Shown here: positions 36,660 to 46,276 of the stretch, piece after piece
Layout: the number at the start of each line of letters is the position of its first letter
Numbering within the stretch: the stretch's first letter is position 1
NCBI RefSeq assembly: GCF_011762005.1
Contig: NZ_JAASQU010000002.1
Span: 1 to 64,000, forward strand
Reading direction: 5' to 3'
Length of the DNA stretch: 64,000 bases
Source of the DNA: Qipengyuania flava
GTDB taxonomy: Bacteria > Pseudomonadota > Alphaproteobacteria > Sphingomonadales > Sphingomonadaceae
Notes under the pieces: model-generated
Database searches by the model: none
What the model was told of the DNA's origin: nothing
What the model saw: the letters and a program-made list of their open reading frames with translations, nothing else
Translations under genes and position numbers: made by a program

Positions 36660-37436
36660 ATGGCGACCATTCAACCTCAGCATATAGCAATTCCGCGCGA
36701 ACAGACGCGCTTCTTCCTTGTCATGGCCATGGCCATGGCGCTGGTGATCGTAAGCGGCTTCACGCTCCAGCTGGCGATGGGCCGTTCGAGTTTCGCGGTG
36801 CCCGCCTCCTATCACCTGCATGCCGTGGTCTTCATGGGCTGGATCGGCATCTACTTGGCTCAGCATGTCACCGCTGCGCGCGGCCAATGGCGCTTGCACG
36901 CCGGGTTCGGCCGGATCGCCTATCTCTGGATTGCGCTGATGCTCGCTTTTGGCAGTGTGCTGATGGTCGTGGTCGCGCGCCGTACGGGTGGGCCATTCTT
37001 CTTTCATGTCAGCGAGTTCCTGTGGAGCAACATGATGCTGCTGTGGTGCTTCGGCGGGCTCGCTTTCTGGGCCTTGCGCCGCCAGCGCCATACCGGATGG
37101 CACCGGCGGTTGATGCTGTGCGCGATGGCGATCCTCACTGGACCGGGGCTGGGCCGGATCCTGCCCCTGCCATTGATGATCCCGAATGCTTGGACGATCA
37201 CCACGCTGGTGACGATGGTGTTTCCCCTGATCGGCATGGTCGCCGACAAGCGTGCCACGGGGCGCGTGCATCCGGCCTATGCTTGGGGCCTCGGCATTTA
37301 CGCCGCCGTGTTCGTGCTTTCGCTGCTGCTTGCCTATTCGGAACCGGGCATGGCGATCACTCGCGCCGTCATTGCGGGGACGCCCGGCGAACTGCGACCG
37401 ATGGAGGCGTTTCTGCCGCCCGGCTTCGCAATGTAG
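36660..37436 (+). CDS. Multi-pass membrane protein of unknown function
   Basis: A 258-residue inner-membrane protein with about seven predicted helices. Conserved-looking His residues sit near membrane ends: HLHAVVFMGWI (about 57-67), QHVTAARGQWRLHAGFGRIAY, and HTGWHRRLMLCAMAILTGPG. Paired His of this kind can bind heme or metal, as in some cytochrome- and DUF420-like membrane proteins, but I cannot assign a family with confidence. Translation is probably controlled by the hairpin at 36613-36649. Neighbours (DUF4230 upstream, nadA downstream) do not reveal its role. Confidence 0.72.
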   Translation: MATIQPQHIAIPREQTRFFLVMAMAMALVIVSGFTLQLAMGRSSFAVPASYHLHAVVFMGWIGIYLAQHVTAARGQWRLHAGFGRIAYLWIALMLAFGSVLMVVVARRTGGPFFFHVSEFLWSNMMLLWCFGGLAFWALRRQRHTGWHRRLMLCAMAILTGPGLGRILPLPLMIPNAWTITTLVTMVFPLIGMVADKRATGRVHPAYAWGLGIYAAVFVLSLLLAYSEPGMAITRAVIAGTPGELRPMEAFLPPGFAM

Positions 37437-37501
37437 GAACGCCCTCGCCTTCCGGGCCGTTCGGTCTATAAGCGCCCCAAACGCAGCAGACGGGACCCCA
37501 A

Positions 37502-38488
37502 ATGACCGCACAGACCGACCTGCCCACCGGCCAGGACCTGCTCGCCGAGATCGATCGCCTCCGCAAGGAGAAGAACGCGATCATTCTCGCGCATTACTAC
37601 CAGACCGCCGATATTCAGGACCTCGCCGATTTCGTCGGCGACAGTCTGGAGCTGAGCAAGAAGGCCGCCCAGACCGATGCAGATGTCATCGCCTTTTGCG
37701 GCGTGAAGTTCATGGCCGATACGGCCAAGATCCTGAGCCCGGAAAAGATCGTGGTGCTGCCCGACATGGACGCGGGCTGCAGCCTCGAAGACAGCTGCCC
37801 GCCGGATAAGTTCAGGGCCTTTCGCGAAGCGCATCCCGATCATATCGCGCTGACCTACATCAATTGCTCGACCGAGGTGAAGGCGCTGAGCGACGTGATC
37901 GTCACGAGCTCCAGCGCGGAAACGATCATCAGCCAGATCCCCGAAGACCAGAAGATCATCTTCGGACCCGACCGGCATCTGGGCGGCTATATGAGCCGCA
38001 AGTTCAACCGCGAGATGCTGCTGTGGCCGGGCGTGTGCATCGTCCACGAGGCCTTCAGCGAAACCGAGCTGCTGAAGCTCAAGGCGCAGTATCCCGGCGC
38101 GCCGGTTGCCGCACACCCCGAATGTCCGCCGACCATTGTCGACCATGCCGATTATGTCGGTTCGACCAGCGGCATATTGCAGTTCGCGGAGACCTTCGAG
38201 GGCGAAACGCTGATCGTCGCGACCGAGCCGCACATCATGCACCAGATGGAAAAGGCGCTCCCCAACAAGACCTTCATCGGCGCGCCGGGCGCGGACGGCA
38301 ATTGCAGCTGCAACATCTGCCCGTACATGGCGCTGAACACGATGGAAAAGCTCTACACCTGCCTGCGCGATCTCGAACCGCGGATCGAGATCGAGGAAGG
38401 CCTGCGCCTCAAGGCCAAGCAAAGCCTCGACCGCATGCTCGAAATGGCCAGCGGCACGATCGGCAAGGGCGATCTGGGCCGCGTCTAG
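37502..38488 (+). CDS. nadA: Quinolinate synthase A
   Basis: A 328-residue [4Fe-4S] enzyme that condenses iminoaspartate with dihydroxyacetone phosphate to quinolinate in NAD synthesis. The family segment NAIILAHYYQTADIQDLADF is near the N terminus. Cluster cysteines are Cys93 in DMDAGCSLEDSC, one in AHPECPPTI and one in CNICPYMALN near the C terminus. nadB and nadC are not adjacent. The ATG at 37502 has only a weak ribosome binding site. Confidence 0.96.
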   Translation: MTAQTDLPTGQDLLAEIDRLRKEKNAIILAHYYQTADIQDLADFVGDSLELSKKAAQTDADVIAFCGVKFMADTAKILSPEKIVVLPDMDAGCSLEDSCPPDKFRAFREAHPDHIALTYINCSTEVKALSDVIVTSSSAETIISQIPEDQKIIFGPDRHLGGYMSRKFNREMLLWPGVCIVHEAFSETELLKLKAQYPGAPVAAHPECPPTIVDHADYVGSTSGILQFAETFEGETLIVATEPHIMHQMEKALPNKTFIGAPGADGNCSCNICPYMALNTMEKLYTCLRDLEPRIEIEEGLRLKAKQSLDRMLEMASGTIGKGDLGRV

Positions 38489-38513
38489 GATACGATTTCA
38501 GGGAGAGAAAAGA

Positions 38514-40631
38514 ATGGTCGCACGTCTGGCGCTGGCCGCCGCGCTTGTTTTTACCACCGCCCCGATTGCCGCGCAGGATAATGATGCGGACGATCCCTAT
38601 ATCTGGCTGGAGGAAATCCAGGGCGAACGCGCGCTGGCCAAGGTCGACCAGTGGAACGCCGATACCGAAGCGGTGCTGACCGCGCAGGCGGAATATCCGC
38701 TGGCCAAGGCCTGGGCCAGGCAGATCCTCGACGACACGCGGCAGATCGCCATGCCCGATGCGATCCAGGGCGACATGGTCACGAACTTGTGGCGCGACGC
38801 GGACAATCCGCGCGGGCTGTGGCGCACCGCGACGCTGGAGAGCTATCTGGCGGGTGCCCCCGACTGGCGCACACTCATCGACGTCGACCAGCTCGGCGAG
38901 GACGAGGGCCAGAGCTGGGTGTGGCACGGCGCCAATTGCCTCGCGCCCGAATACACTCGCTGCCTCGTTTCGTTCAGCCCGGGCGGCACCGATGCCGATG
39001 TGGTCCGCGAATTCGATGTCGCGACCGGCAGCTTCGTCGACGGCGGGTTCACGCTTCCCGAAGCCAAGTCGAACGTCGCCTGGTTCGATGAGAACACGCT
39101 GTTCGTCGGCACTGACGAGGGCCCCGGATCGCTGACCGATTCGGGCTATCCGCGCCTCGTCAAGCTGTGGGAGCGCGGAACCGATTTCGCGCAGGCCCGG
39201 CTGATTGCCGAAGGGCAGCAGACCGATATCAGCATGAACGGTTTCTCGGTGCTCGACGGCGAGACCCGCTACCGCTTCGTGCGCCGCGGCCCCGATTTCT
39301 GGACCGGAGAATATTCGCTAGTGGCGGAGGATGGCGCGACCACCGCGCTCCCGCTGCCTGTCGATGCCGAATTCGAGGCGGTGCTGGACGGATATGTGAT
39401 CGCCAAGCTCAATTCCGCGCTGGTCACGCCTGCGGGGACCGAACAGCCGGGCGCCCTGCTCGCCTGGTCGCTCGACGACGTGCAGCGCGGCCGCGATGCC
39501 GCGCCCTTCGCGGTCTTCCGGCCCAGTGAAACGCAGGCGATCGAACAGGTCGCCGCTTCAGAAAACAAGCTGTGGGTCAAGGTGCTCGACGATGTCTCGG
39601 GCAAGCTGATCGAGCTGACACCGGACGCCACCGGCTGGACCGAACGCGCGATGGACCTGCCTGCCAACAGCACGATCCAAATCGTTGAGACCAGCGGAGC
39701 GGGCGACACCGCTTTCGTCACGGTCGAGAGCATGCTGACCCCGCCGACGCTTTACGCCGTGCCGAGCGAGGGCGCGCCGCGGGCGATCGCCAGCGAACCC
39801 GCCCAGTTCGACGCGAGCAAGTTCACCGTCGAGCAGAAATTCGCCACCTCGAAGGATGGCACCAAGGTCCCCTATTACCTCGTCCGCCCCGAGGGCGCCG
39901 AGGGACCTCTGCCCACGCTGATCCACGCCTATGGCGGATTCCGTGCCGCACAAACGCCCAAATATCTCACCGCCGAACCCTATCGCAGCGGCCCGCTGGG
40001 ACTGTTCTGGGTCGAAAGTGGCAATGCCTATGTCCTCGCGAACATTCGCGGCGGCGGCGAATACGGGCCGCGCTGGCACGAGGACGCGCTGCGCGAAAAA
40101 CGCCAGAACAGCTTCGACGATTTCCATGCGGTGGCCGACGACCTCGTCGCCAACCGCCTGGCTGATCCGGGCCGTATCGCCGCCTCGGGCCGCTCGAACG
40201 GTGGCGTACTCGTAGGAGCGGTCGCGAACCAGCGTCCCGACCTCTACGGCGCGATCATTTCGGGTAGCCCGCTGATCGACATGAAGCGCTACAACAAGCT
40301 GCTCGCGGGCGCATCGTGGATGGCCGAATATGGCAATCCCGACGCACCGGCCGACTGGGCCTTCATGCGCGAATGGTCGCCCTACCAGAACATGCGCGAC
40401 AGCGCCGACGTGCCCGCCGCATTCTACTATCTCTCGACGCTCGATGACCGTGTGCATCCCGGCCATGCGCGCAAGGCCGCTGCCAAGCACGAAGCCTGGG
40501 GGCAGACCTTCTATTATCACGAGTATCGCGAAGGTGGCCATTCGGTCGGCTCGGACCATGAAGAGGACGCCAAGCGCGCCGCGCTGCTGCTGGCCTATCT
40601 GAACCGCGAAATCGGCGACGGGGCGGACTAA
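38514..40631 (+). CDS. Exported prolyl oligopeptidase family serine peptidase (S9A)
   Basis: A 705-residue peptidase. A signal peptide (about 1-21, ending PIAAQ) sends it to the periplasm or outside. The N-terminal part is a seven-bladed propeller that gates access; the C-terminal alpha/beta-hydrolase domain holds the catalytic triad. The nucleophile Ser lies in ASGRSNGGVLVG, the Asp in LSTLDDRVHPGH and the His in REGGHSVGSD. Such enzymes cut short peptides after proline. ATG 38514 has GGGAGAG upstream. The gene stands alone between nadA and the DUF2254 pair. Confidence 0.93.
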   Translation: MVARLALAAALVFTTAPIAAQDNDADDPYIWLEEIQGERALAKVDQWNADTEAVLTAQAEYPLAKAWARQILDDTRQIAMPDAIQGDMVTNLWRDADNPRGLWRTATLESYLAGAPDWRTLIDVDQLGEDEGQSWVWHGANCLAPEYTRCLVSFSPGGTDADVVREFDVATGSFVDGGFTLPEAKSNVAWFDENTLFVGTDEGPGSLTDSGYPRLVKLWERGTDFAQARLIAEGQQTDISMNGFSVLDGETRYRFVRRGPDFWTGEYSLVAEDGATTALPLPVDAEFEAVLDGYVIAKLNSALVTPAGTEQPGALLAWSLDDVQRGRDAAPFAVFRPSETQAIEQVAASENKLWVKVLDDVSGKLIELTPDATGWTERAMDLPANSTIQIVETSGAGDTAFVTVESMLTPPTLYAVPSEGAPRAIASEPAQFDASKFTVEQKFATSKDGTKVPYYLVRPEGAEGPLPTLIHAYGGFRAAQTPKYLTAEPYRSGPLGLFWVESGNAYVLANIRGGGEYGPRWHEDALREKRQNSFDDFHAVADDLVANRLADPGRIAASGRSNGGVLVGAVANQRPDLYGAIISGSPLIDMKRYNKLLAGASWMAEYGNPDAPADWAFMREWSPYQNMRDSADVPAAFYYLSTLDDRVHPGHARKAAAKHEAWGQTFYYHEYREGGHSVGSDHEEDAKRAALLLAYLNREIGDGAD

Positions 40632-40689
40632 GGCACCCTTGGCGCGCTGAAGCGTTGATATCCCCGACCGCAACGACAGGGGAAATGCT

Positions 40690-41985
40690 TTGGCGGCCAA
40701 GGGCCCGCTTCGCGGGATCAAGCAATATGCGCTTCACCAGCTGGTGGCCAATTACTGGTCGCTGCCGCTGATCGCGGTTTTCGGCGCGCCGCTGATCGGC
40801 GCGCTGGTCCTGTGGGCGGACCGGCAATTCGCCGCACAGTGGCTGTTCGAGCGGGGGGTTACCCTGCTTGTCGCTGGAGACACGGCGCAAGACCTGGCGA
40901 TCGCCATCGTCGGGGTAAACGCCGCACTGCTGACGCTATACTGGTCGGTCACGCTGATCGTGCTCACGCTTGCCACGGGCAATCTCGGCGTGCGCCTTGT
41001 CGATCGCTGGCTCGACAAAGTCCTGACCCGCGTGTCGGTTGCGGGGCTCACATTCTGCCTCGTGTTCTCGATCGCGGTGCTGACCCGTATCGACCCCGAA
41101 TCGAGCCTGTCGGAGCTGCCGCATTTCGCACTGGCTGTTCTATTCGCGCTCGAGCTGGTGAACATAGCGATGCTGGGCGTGGCCATCCACGACCTGGGGC
41201 GGACGATGTTCGTCGACCGATCGATCGCGCATCTCGGCACCGAAGCGTCGAGCATCGCCGTGCCGATAGTACCCGCCGAACCCTTCACCGGGAAATGGAG
41301 CTTCACACTCAACGCTCCGCGCGAAGGCTATGTCGAGGGGATCGATCTCGCCCGGCTCTGCAAGCGGCTCGGCAGCGAAGGGCATATCCGGTTATGCGCC
41401 GCGCCCGGGCAACATGTACTCATGGGAGAGCCGCTGGTCCGTTTCGAGCATGAGCCCGAAACCACGAAACCGGTCCTGCGCGCGATCGCCATCGGCGATT
41501 ACCGTTCGAGCGTGCAATCAACCGTCTACCAGGTGCGCCTGCTGGTCGAAGTGGCCGCGCGCGCGCTGTCGCCCGGCATCAACGACTTCTACACCGCACT
41601 CGCCTGTGCCGACCAGCTGGCCGCAGCAATGGCGGGACACGCACGGACATGGGTCGATGACGGATTGGTACCAGCTTATGATCACGCGCCGCGCTTCGAG
41701 CTTCCGGGGCAGGATTTCCGCGGGCTGTTCGAGAAGCCGCTGAAAGGCTTCCGCCAGGCGGCGGCGGATTACCCTTCGGTGTCGATCCGCATGATCGAGA
41801 ATTACTGTCGCCTGTGTGCCTTGCTCGAAGCGCGCAACTGTCCCGAGGGGATGCTCGCCTTCCTGCGCCAGTGCGCCAGGGACCTGCGCGACCAGGCGAT
41901 GGCCTGCGCGCAATTCGAGAGCGACCGCGCCGATATCGCACAGGCCTTCGACCGCATGCGAGCCGAGGAAGGGAACGGCGCATGA
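40690..41985 (+). CDS. DUF2254 family membrane protein
   Basis: A 431-residue protein with about four N-terminal transmembrane helices (within 1-165) and a large soluble C-terminal domain. The family signature ALSPGINDFYTAL is present near residue 295. Function is unknown. The start appears to be TTG 40690 preceded by AGGGGAAATGC; no in-frame ATG lies nearby. It is the first of two paralogous genes, coupled by the ATGA overlap at 41982-41985. Confidence 0.85.
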   Translation: MAAKGPLRGIKQYALHQLVANYWSLPLIAVFGAPLIGALVLWADRQFAAQWLFERGVTLLVAGDTAQDLAIAIVGVNAALLTLYWSVTLIVLTLATGNLGVRLVDRWLDKVLTRVSVAGLTFCLVFSIAVLTRIDPESSLSELPHFALAVLFALELVNIAMLGVAIHDLGRTMFVDRSIAHLGTEASSIAVPIVPAEPFTGKWSFTLNAPREGYVEGIDLARLCKRLGSEGHIRLCAAPGQHVLMGEPLVRFEHEPETTKPVLRAIAIGDYRSSVQSTVYQVRLLVEVAARALSPGINDFYTALACADQLAAAMAGHARTWVDDGLVPAYDHAPRFELPGQDFRGLFEKPLKGFRQAAADYPSVSIRMIENYCRLCALLEARNCPEGMLAFLRQCARDLRDQAMACAQFESDRADIAQAFDRMRAEEGNGA

Positions 41986-43304
41986 TTGCGCGATTGCGTA
42001 AGATCTGGCGCGACATCAATGCCAGCTACTGGTTTCTGCCGGCGCTGTTCGCATTGGGAGCAGTCGGACTTTCGCTGATAACCCTGTGGCTCGATCGCAG
42101 CGGCTGGTCGGACTTCCTGAGCGATGTCAGCTGGCTGCAACCCGCACGCCCCGACGGGGCCAGCAATATCCTGACGGTCATTGCCGGGTCGATGATCGGC
42201 GTCGCTTCCACCGTCTTCTCGATCACCATTGCCGCTGTGGCCTATGCCAGCGGCAATTACGGTCCGCGGCTTCTGACCAATTTCATGGAAGATCGCGGCA
42301 ACCAGTACAGCCTCGCAACCTTCATCGGCACTTTCGTCTTTGCCATCACCGTACTGCGCACCGTGCGCGCGGAGGACGAAGCGCCTTCCAATATTGAAGA
42401 CGCCGCCGCGACCGCCCTCCCCGGTTTTGTGCCTCAATTGTCACTGCTGGTTGCTTTTGGGCTGATGGCGCTGTCCGTTGCGGTGCTGGTCTATTTCCTG
42501 AACCACATCCCCGCGTCGATCCGGATCAACACCGTGCTGAAGGATATCGGCGCGAGATTGCTCGCCGATATCGCCGGACGCTATCCCGAACCGAACGGTG
42601 GGGAACAGCCGGGCACCGTGCCGGATGGCGAGCCGGTCACCGCAGATGACACCGGCTACGTACAGGCGATCTCCTTCGGCAGGCTTGAACGCATCGCGCG
42701 CGATTCCGACGGCAAGCTCAAGCTCGCCGTGCGGACCGGCGATTTCGTCCACCCCAATGTCACCATCGCCTATTGGGCCGGTATGGACCGAGTGGCCGAC
42801 TGCCCGTCCGACGAAGTCCGCGAATGCTTTACGCTGGGCAGTATGCGCACGCCCAGCCAGGACATGCAGTTCCTGATCGACGAATTGGTCGAGATCGGTT
42901 TGCGCGCGCTGTCGCCCGGCATCAACGACCCCTTCACCGCGGTTACGGCGGTCCACTGGCTGGGTGCCGCGACCGCCGAGCTTGCGCACCGCAATCTGAC
43001 TCGCAGCTTCGCCAGCAATGGCGACGAGCCGCGCGTCGTCCTGCTCGAGGACGATTTCGAGCACTTCGTCGGTCGCGGCTTCGGCGCCATGCGGGGCGGG
43101 CTCGCCAGCAATCGGATCGCCGCACTGGTGGCATTCGATGCCATCGTCGATGCGGCGTCTATGCTCGACGACGAAGCGCGGCGCGCCATCCTGATCCGCG
43201 AAGGCGATTTGCTGGTCACGCAAGCGCGCGAGCATCTGGTCGGGCCCGAGCTCCACCTGGTCGAAGCACGCTACCAGCGATTCCTGCAGAAAATGGAGCG
43301 TTAG
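41982..43304 (+). CDS. DUF2254 family membrane protein (second copy)
   Basis: A 440-residue paralogue of the upstream gene. It has four predicted helices in the first 160 residues (the first being YWFLPALFALGAVGLSLITL) and the same signature ALSPGINDPFTAV in the soluble part. The segment ASTVFSITIAAVAYASGNYG between the second and third helix is more typical of DUF2254 than the first copy. The ATG at 41982 overlaps the upstream stop, implying joint production and perhaps a hetero-oligomer. It overlaps the convergent DMT gene by four bases. Confidence 0.87.
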   Translation: MIARLRKIWRDINASYWFLPALFALGAVGLSLITLWLDRSGWSDFLSDVSWLQPARPDGASNILTVIAGSMIGVASTVFSITIAAVAYASGNYGPRLLTNFMEDRGNQYSLATFIGTFVFAITVLRTVRAEDEAPSNIEDAAATALPGFVPQLSLLVAFGLMALSVAVLVYFLNHIPASIRINTVLKDIGARLLADIAGRYPEPNGGEQPGTVPDGEPVTADDTGYVQAISFGRLERIARDSDGKLKLAVRTGDFVHPNVTIAYWAGMDRVADCPSDEVRECFTLGSMRTPSQDMQFLIDELVEIGLRALSPGINDPFTAVTAVHWLGAATAELAHRNLTRSFASNGDEPRVVLLEDDFEHFVGRGFGAMRGGLASNRIAALVAFDAIVDAASMLDDEARRAILIREGDLLVTQAREHLVGPELHLVEARYQRFLQKMER

Positions 43305-44206
43305 CGAAGGCGCGGCTTGCGGCGGGTGCGCGCCATCACCAGCGCCGTCCCGACCAGAACCATGCCCAGCACGTCGAGCGGGACGAGCGCCTCACCGAAA
43401 GCGAGCCAGCCGACCAGCGCCGCGAGCGCGGGCTGGGTCAGCAGCGCCATTCCGATGATCAATGGCGGGAAATGGCCCAGCGAAAAGACCAGCAGTCCCT
43501 GCCCGACGATCTGGCTCGACAGCGCCAGCGCGACCACCGGCGTCCAGCCTGCCTCACCGGGCCACACCGGTTCGCCTGCGGCAAGGGCGATCGTCAGCAG
43601 TAGCGGCGCAGCGGCGATGCTGACGAGCAGCAGCACGGTCCATTGCCCGAGCCCCCCACGCGCGTGCTGCGCGGGCAGCAGATAGAAGGCATAGAACACG
43701 CCCGCCAGCAGGCAGAACAGGTCGCCGACAAAGGTCGCGGACGAAATCTCGAGACTGCGGCCAAGCAGGATGGCAGCCCCCGTCAGCGCGGCAGCGACGC
43801 CCACCATTTCCTGACCAGAAGGCGCACGGCGGGCGGCTATGAGACCCCAGACCATGAGGATTATACTGCCCGAATTGCCGAATAGTGTCGCATTCGCCAG
43901 CCGGGTCTGTTCGATGCCGACATGCCAGCTTGCCAGATCGAGCGCGAAGAACGCCCCTGCGGCGAGGCACATCAGCGCCAGCTTGCGGTCGATCGGCCCA
44001 GGCGTCCTTGTCCGCCATGCCAGCAGACCCAGCAGCGGTATCGGCATCAGCAGGCGCCAGAACCCGACGGAAACCGGCCCCGTATCGGACAGGCGCACCA
44101 GCCAGGGTCCAAGCGCCAGCGCGATATTGCCAGCGACCAAGGCGGCAAAGTGCCATGCACTTGCCTGATAGCCATTCTTGTCTTGCGGGGTCATTGCGCT
44201 GGCCAT
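43301..44206 (-). CDS. DMT-superfamily (EamA) transporter
   Basis: A 301-residue inner-membrane protein with ten predicted helices in two EamA repeats (about 20-145 and 160-290). The second repeat ends in the usual PALAALVGWLAFGEALVPLDVLG. Members export metabolites or amino acids; the substrate is not predictable here. The ATG at 44206 has AGGGGCGG upstream. It is divergent from the Old Yellow Enzyme gene, 53 bp between starts. Confidence 0.9.
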   Translation of the reverse strand: MASAMTPQDKNGYQASAWHFAALVAGNIALALGPWLVRLSDTGPVSVGFWRLLMPIPLLGLLAWRTRTPGPIDRKLALMCLAAGAFFALDLASWHVGIEQTRLANATLFGNSGSIILMVWGLIAARRAPSGQEMVGVAAALTGAAILLGRSLEISSATFVGDLFCLLAGVFYAFYLLPAQHARGGLGQWTVLLLVSIAAAPLLLTIALAAGEPVWPGEAGWTPVVALALSSQIVGQGLLVFSLGHFPPLIIGMALLTQPALAALVGWLAFGEALVPLDVLGMVLVGTALVMARTRRKPRLR

Positions 44207-44259
44207 GGGCCGCCCCTAGCTTTTTGCTCAATTCGCGCCAGCAAAAAGGATTTGCCCGC

Positions 44260-45372
44260 ATGCATGACACCCTGTTCCAGCCGCTCAAACTGGGCGCAAT
44301 CGAAGCCAAGAACCGCATTCTCATGGCGCCGCTCACCCGTGGCCGTTCGACGCAGCCGGGATCGATCCCCAACGAGATGATGGCAACCTATTACCGTCAG
44401 CGCGCCGGGGCCGGACTGATCATCAGCGAAGCCACCGGGATCAGCGTCGAAGGACTCGGCTGGCCCGCAGCGCCGGGTATCTGGAGCGACGAACAGGTCG
44501 AGGGCTGGAAGCAGGTCACGAAGGCTGTCCACGAGGAAGGCGGGCTTATCGTCCTGCAGATGTGGCACATGGGCCGCATCGTCCATCCCGATTTCCTCGG
44601 CGGGAAACCGCCGGTTTCGGCAAGCGCGACCACCGCGCCCGGCCATGCGCACACTTTCGAGGGACGCAAGGACCACCAGCAGGCACGCGCCGCTACCAAG
44701 GAAGACATTGCACGGATCGTCGAGGATTACCGTAAGGCAGCTGAGAATGCGAAGCGTGCGGGGTTCGACGGGGTCCAATTGCACGCGGCAAATGGCTATC
44801 TGATCGACCAGTTCCTGCGCGACAGTACCAACCTGCGCGAAGACGAATATGGCGGCAGCGCCGAGAATCGCACGCGATTCCTGCGCGAAGTGCTGACCGC
44901 GATCATCGACGTATGGGGCAAGGACCGGGTCGGCGTCCGCCTGTCGCCCAATGGCGAGACACAGGGCTGCGACGACAGCGATCCGGCCGCCACCTTCGGC
45001 GCCGCCGCCAGGGTCGTCGAGGAACTTGGCGCAGCTTTCCTCGAATTGCGCGAGCCGGGTCCCGAGGGCACTTTCGGCAGCACCGATGTTCCCAAGCAGA
45101 GCCCCCTGATCCGGCAGATCTACACCGGCCCCTTGGTGCTCAACAGCGATTACACTGCCGACGAAGCAGTGGCGGACATCGAGGCCGGACGGGCCGATGC
45201 GGTCAGTTGGGGGCGAGATTTCATTTCCAACCCGGACCTTCCCACACGCCTGCGGACCGGGGCCCCGATCGCTCCCAATGTCAATGTGCCGCACAGCTGG
45301 TATGGTAAGGGTCCTGCCGGATACATCGATTACCCTACGCTAACCGAGCAGGAGCATATTGCCGCCGGATAA
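44260..45372 (+). CDS. Old Yellow Enzyme family alkene reductase
   Basis: A 370-residue FMN-dependent NAD(P)H oxidoreductase that reduces activated C=C bonds of enals, enones, maleimides or nitro compounds. Motifs are NRILMAPLTRGRS at the N-terminal FMN site, GGLIVLQMWHMGRI, and the substrate-binding HAANGYLIDQFLRDSTNLR. PLVLNSDYTADEAVADIEAGRADAV (two segments) closes the barrel. The ATG at 44260 follows AAGGA; upstream in-frame codons belong to no gene. A small ATCGCC/GGCGAT hairpin at 45372-45386 separates it from the next gene. Confidence 0.94.
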   Translation: MHDTLFQPLKLGAIEAKNRILMAPLTRGRSTQPGSIPNEMMATYYRQRAGAGLIISEATGISVEGLGWPAAPGIWSDEQVEGWKQVTKAVHEEGGLIVLQMWHMGRIVHPDFLGGKPPVSASATTAPGHAHTFEGRKDHQQARAATKEDIARIVEDYRKAAENAKRAGFDGVQLHAANGYLIDQFLRDSTNLREDEYGGSAENRTRFLREVLTAIIDVWGKDRVGVRLSPNGETQGCDDSDPAATFGAAARVVEELGAAFLELREPGPEGTFGSTDVPKQSPLIRQIYTGPLVLNSDYTADEAVADIEAGRADAVSWGRDFISNPDLPTRLRTGAPIAPNVNVPHSWYGKGPAGYIDYPTLTEQEHIAAG

Positions 45373-45400
45373 TCGCCTGCGGCGATAGTCTGGAGGTTGG

Positions 45401-46276
45401 ATGCGATCGTGGATCCTGATCCCGGCGGAAAATGACAAGGCGATCGGCGCTGCCGCGGGAACGGGCGCCGACGCGGTCGTCATCGACCTCGCCCGTCCCT
45501 TGCCGCCGGGCCTGAAGGCCGCCGCCCGGGTCGCCTGCATGGAATGGCTGCGGGCGTATCGCGATCAACGCCAGTCCGAGCACAAGTTCGCGCGCTGGGC
45601 ACGCATCCCGGCGCTCGACACTGCCACCTGGCGCGAGGATCTCGCGACGGCGATGGCGGGTTCACCGCATGGCATCGTGCTGTCGCAATGCCACGGGCCG
45701 GAGGATCTTCGCCAGCTCGCCGCAGCGCTCGATGCGATCGAGGATGAGAACGGGCTGGCGGCCGGTGTTACCCGGATCGTGCCGCAGCTCGGTTCGACCC
45801 CCGCATCCGCGCTGGCCTTGCCTCGCTTCGCTGACGATCTCCACCCGCGCGTCGCGGCGCTGACTTGGGATGCGGTCGGACTGGCGCATGCCATCGGCGC
45901 GCGCCGCCTGCGCGGCCCGGGAGGGCGCTGGAGCGATCCTCTCGCCCATGTGCGTGCGCAGGTCCTGCTGATCGCGCATGCGCGCGGGATCGACGCGATC
46001 GAACATCCGGTCCGCCAAGCCAACGATGCCGACGCCGGATTGCGCATCGCCGAAGCGGCCCGTGCCGACGGCTTTAGCGGCATGGTAGCGGTCCATCCGG
46101 CGCAAGTGGCATGGATCAACCACGCCTTTGCGCCGCTCGAGCGCGAGATGGCCGAAGCCCAGAACATCGCCGCCGCATTCGCCGAACACCCAGAGGCAAA
46201 ATTTCTCACCATCGGCGACCGTCGGGTCGAGCGGATCGAATTGCAGCGCGTCCTGCGCATGCTCGGCGAAAACTAG
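45401..46276 (+). CDS. HpcH/HpaI aldolase or CitE-like protein, probably inactive
   Basis: A 291-residue protein with the fold pattern of the CitE/HpcH lyases, which cleave citryl-CoA, malyl-CoA and similar substrates. The opening RSWILIPAENDKAIGAAA and ADAVVIDL match the family. Key positions do not: the acidic residue after VIDL (normally DLED) is Ala, and the Glu of the E-T-x-x-G motif is replaced in VPQLGSTPASAL. The region AALTWDAVGLAHAIG lacks the usual Asp. A catalytic role is therefore doubtful. GGAGG lies before ATG 45401. It follows the Old Yellow Enzyme gene by 28 bp. Confidence 0.75.
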   Translation: MRSWILIPAENDKAIGAAAGTGADAVVIDLARPLPPGLKAAARVACMEWLRAYRDQRQSEHKFARWARIPALDTATWREDLATAMAGSPHGIVLSQCHGPEDLRQLAAALDAIEDENGLAAGVTRIVPQLGSTPASALALPRFADDLHPRVAALTWDAVGLAHAIGARRLRGPGGRWSDPLAHVRAQVLLIAHARGIDAIEHPVRQANDADAGLRIAEAARADGFSGMVAVHPAQVAWINHAFAPLEREMAEAQNIAAAFAEHPEAKFLTIGDRRVERIELQRVLRMLGEN

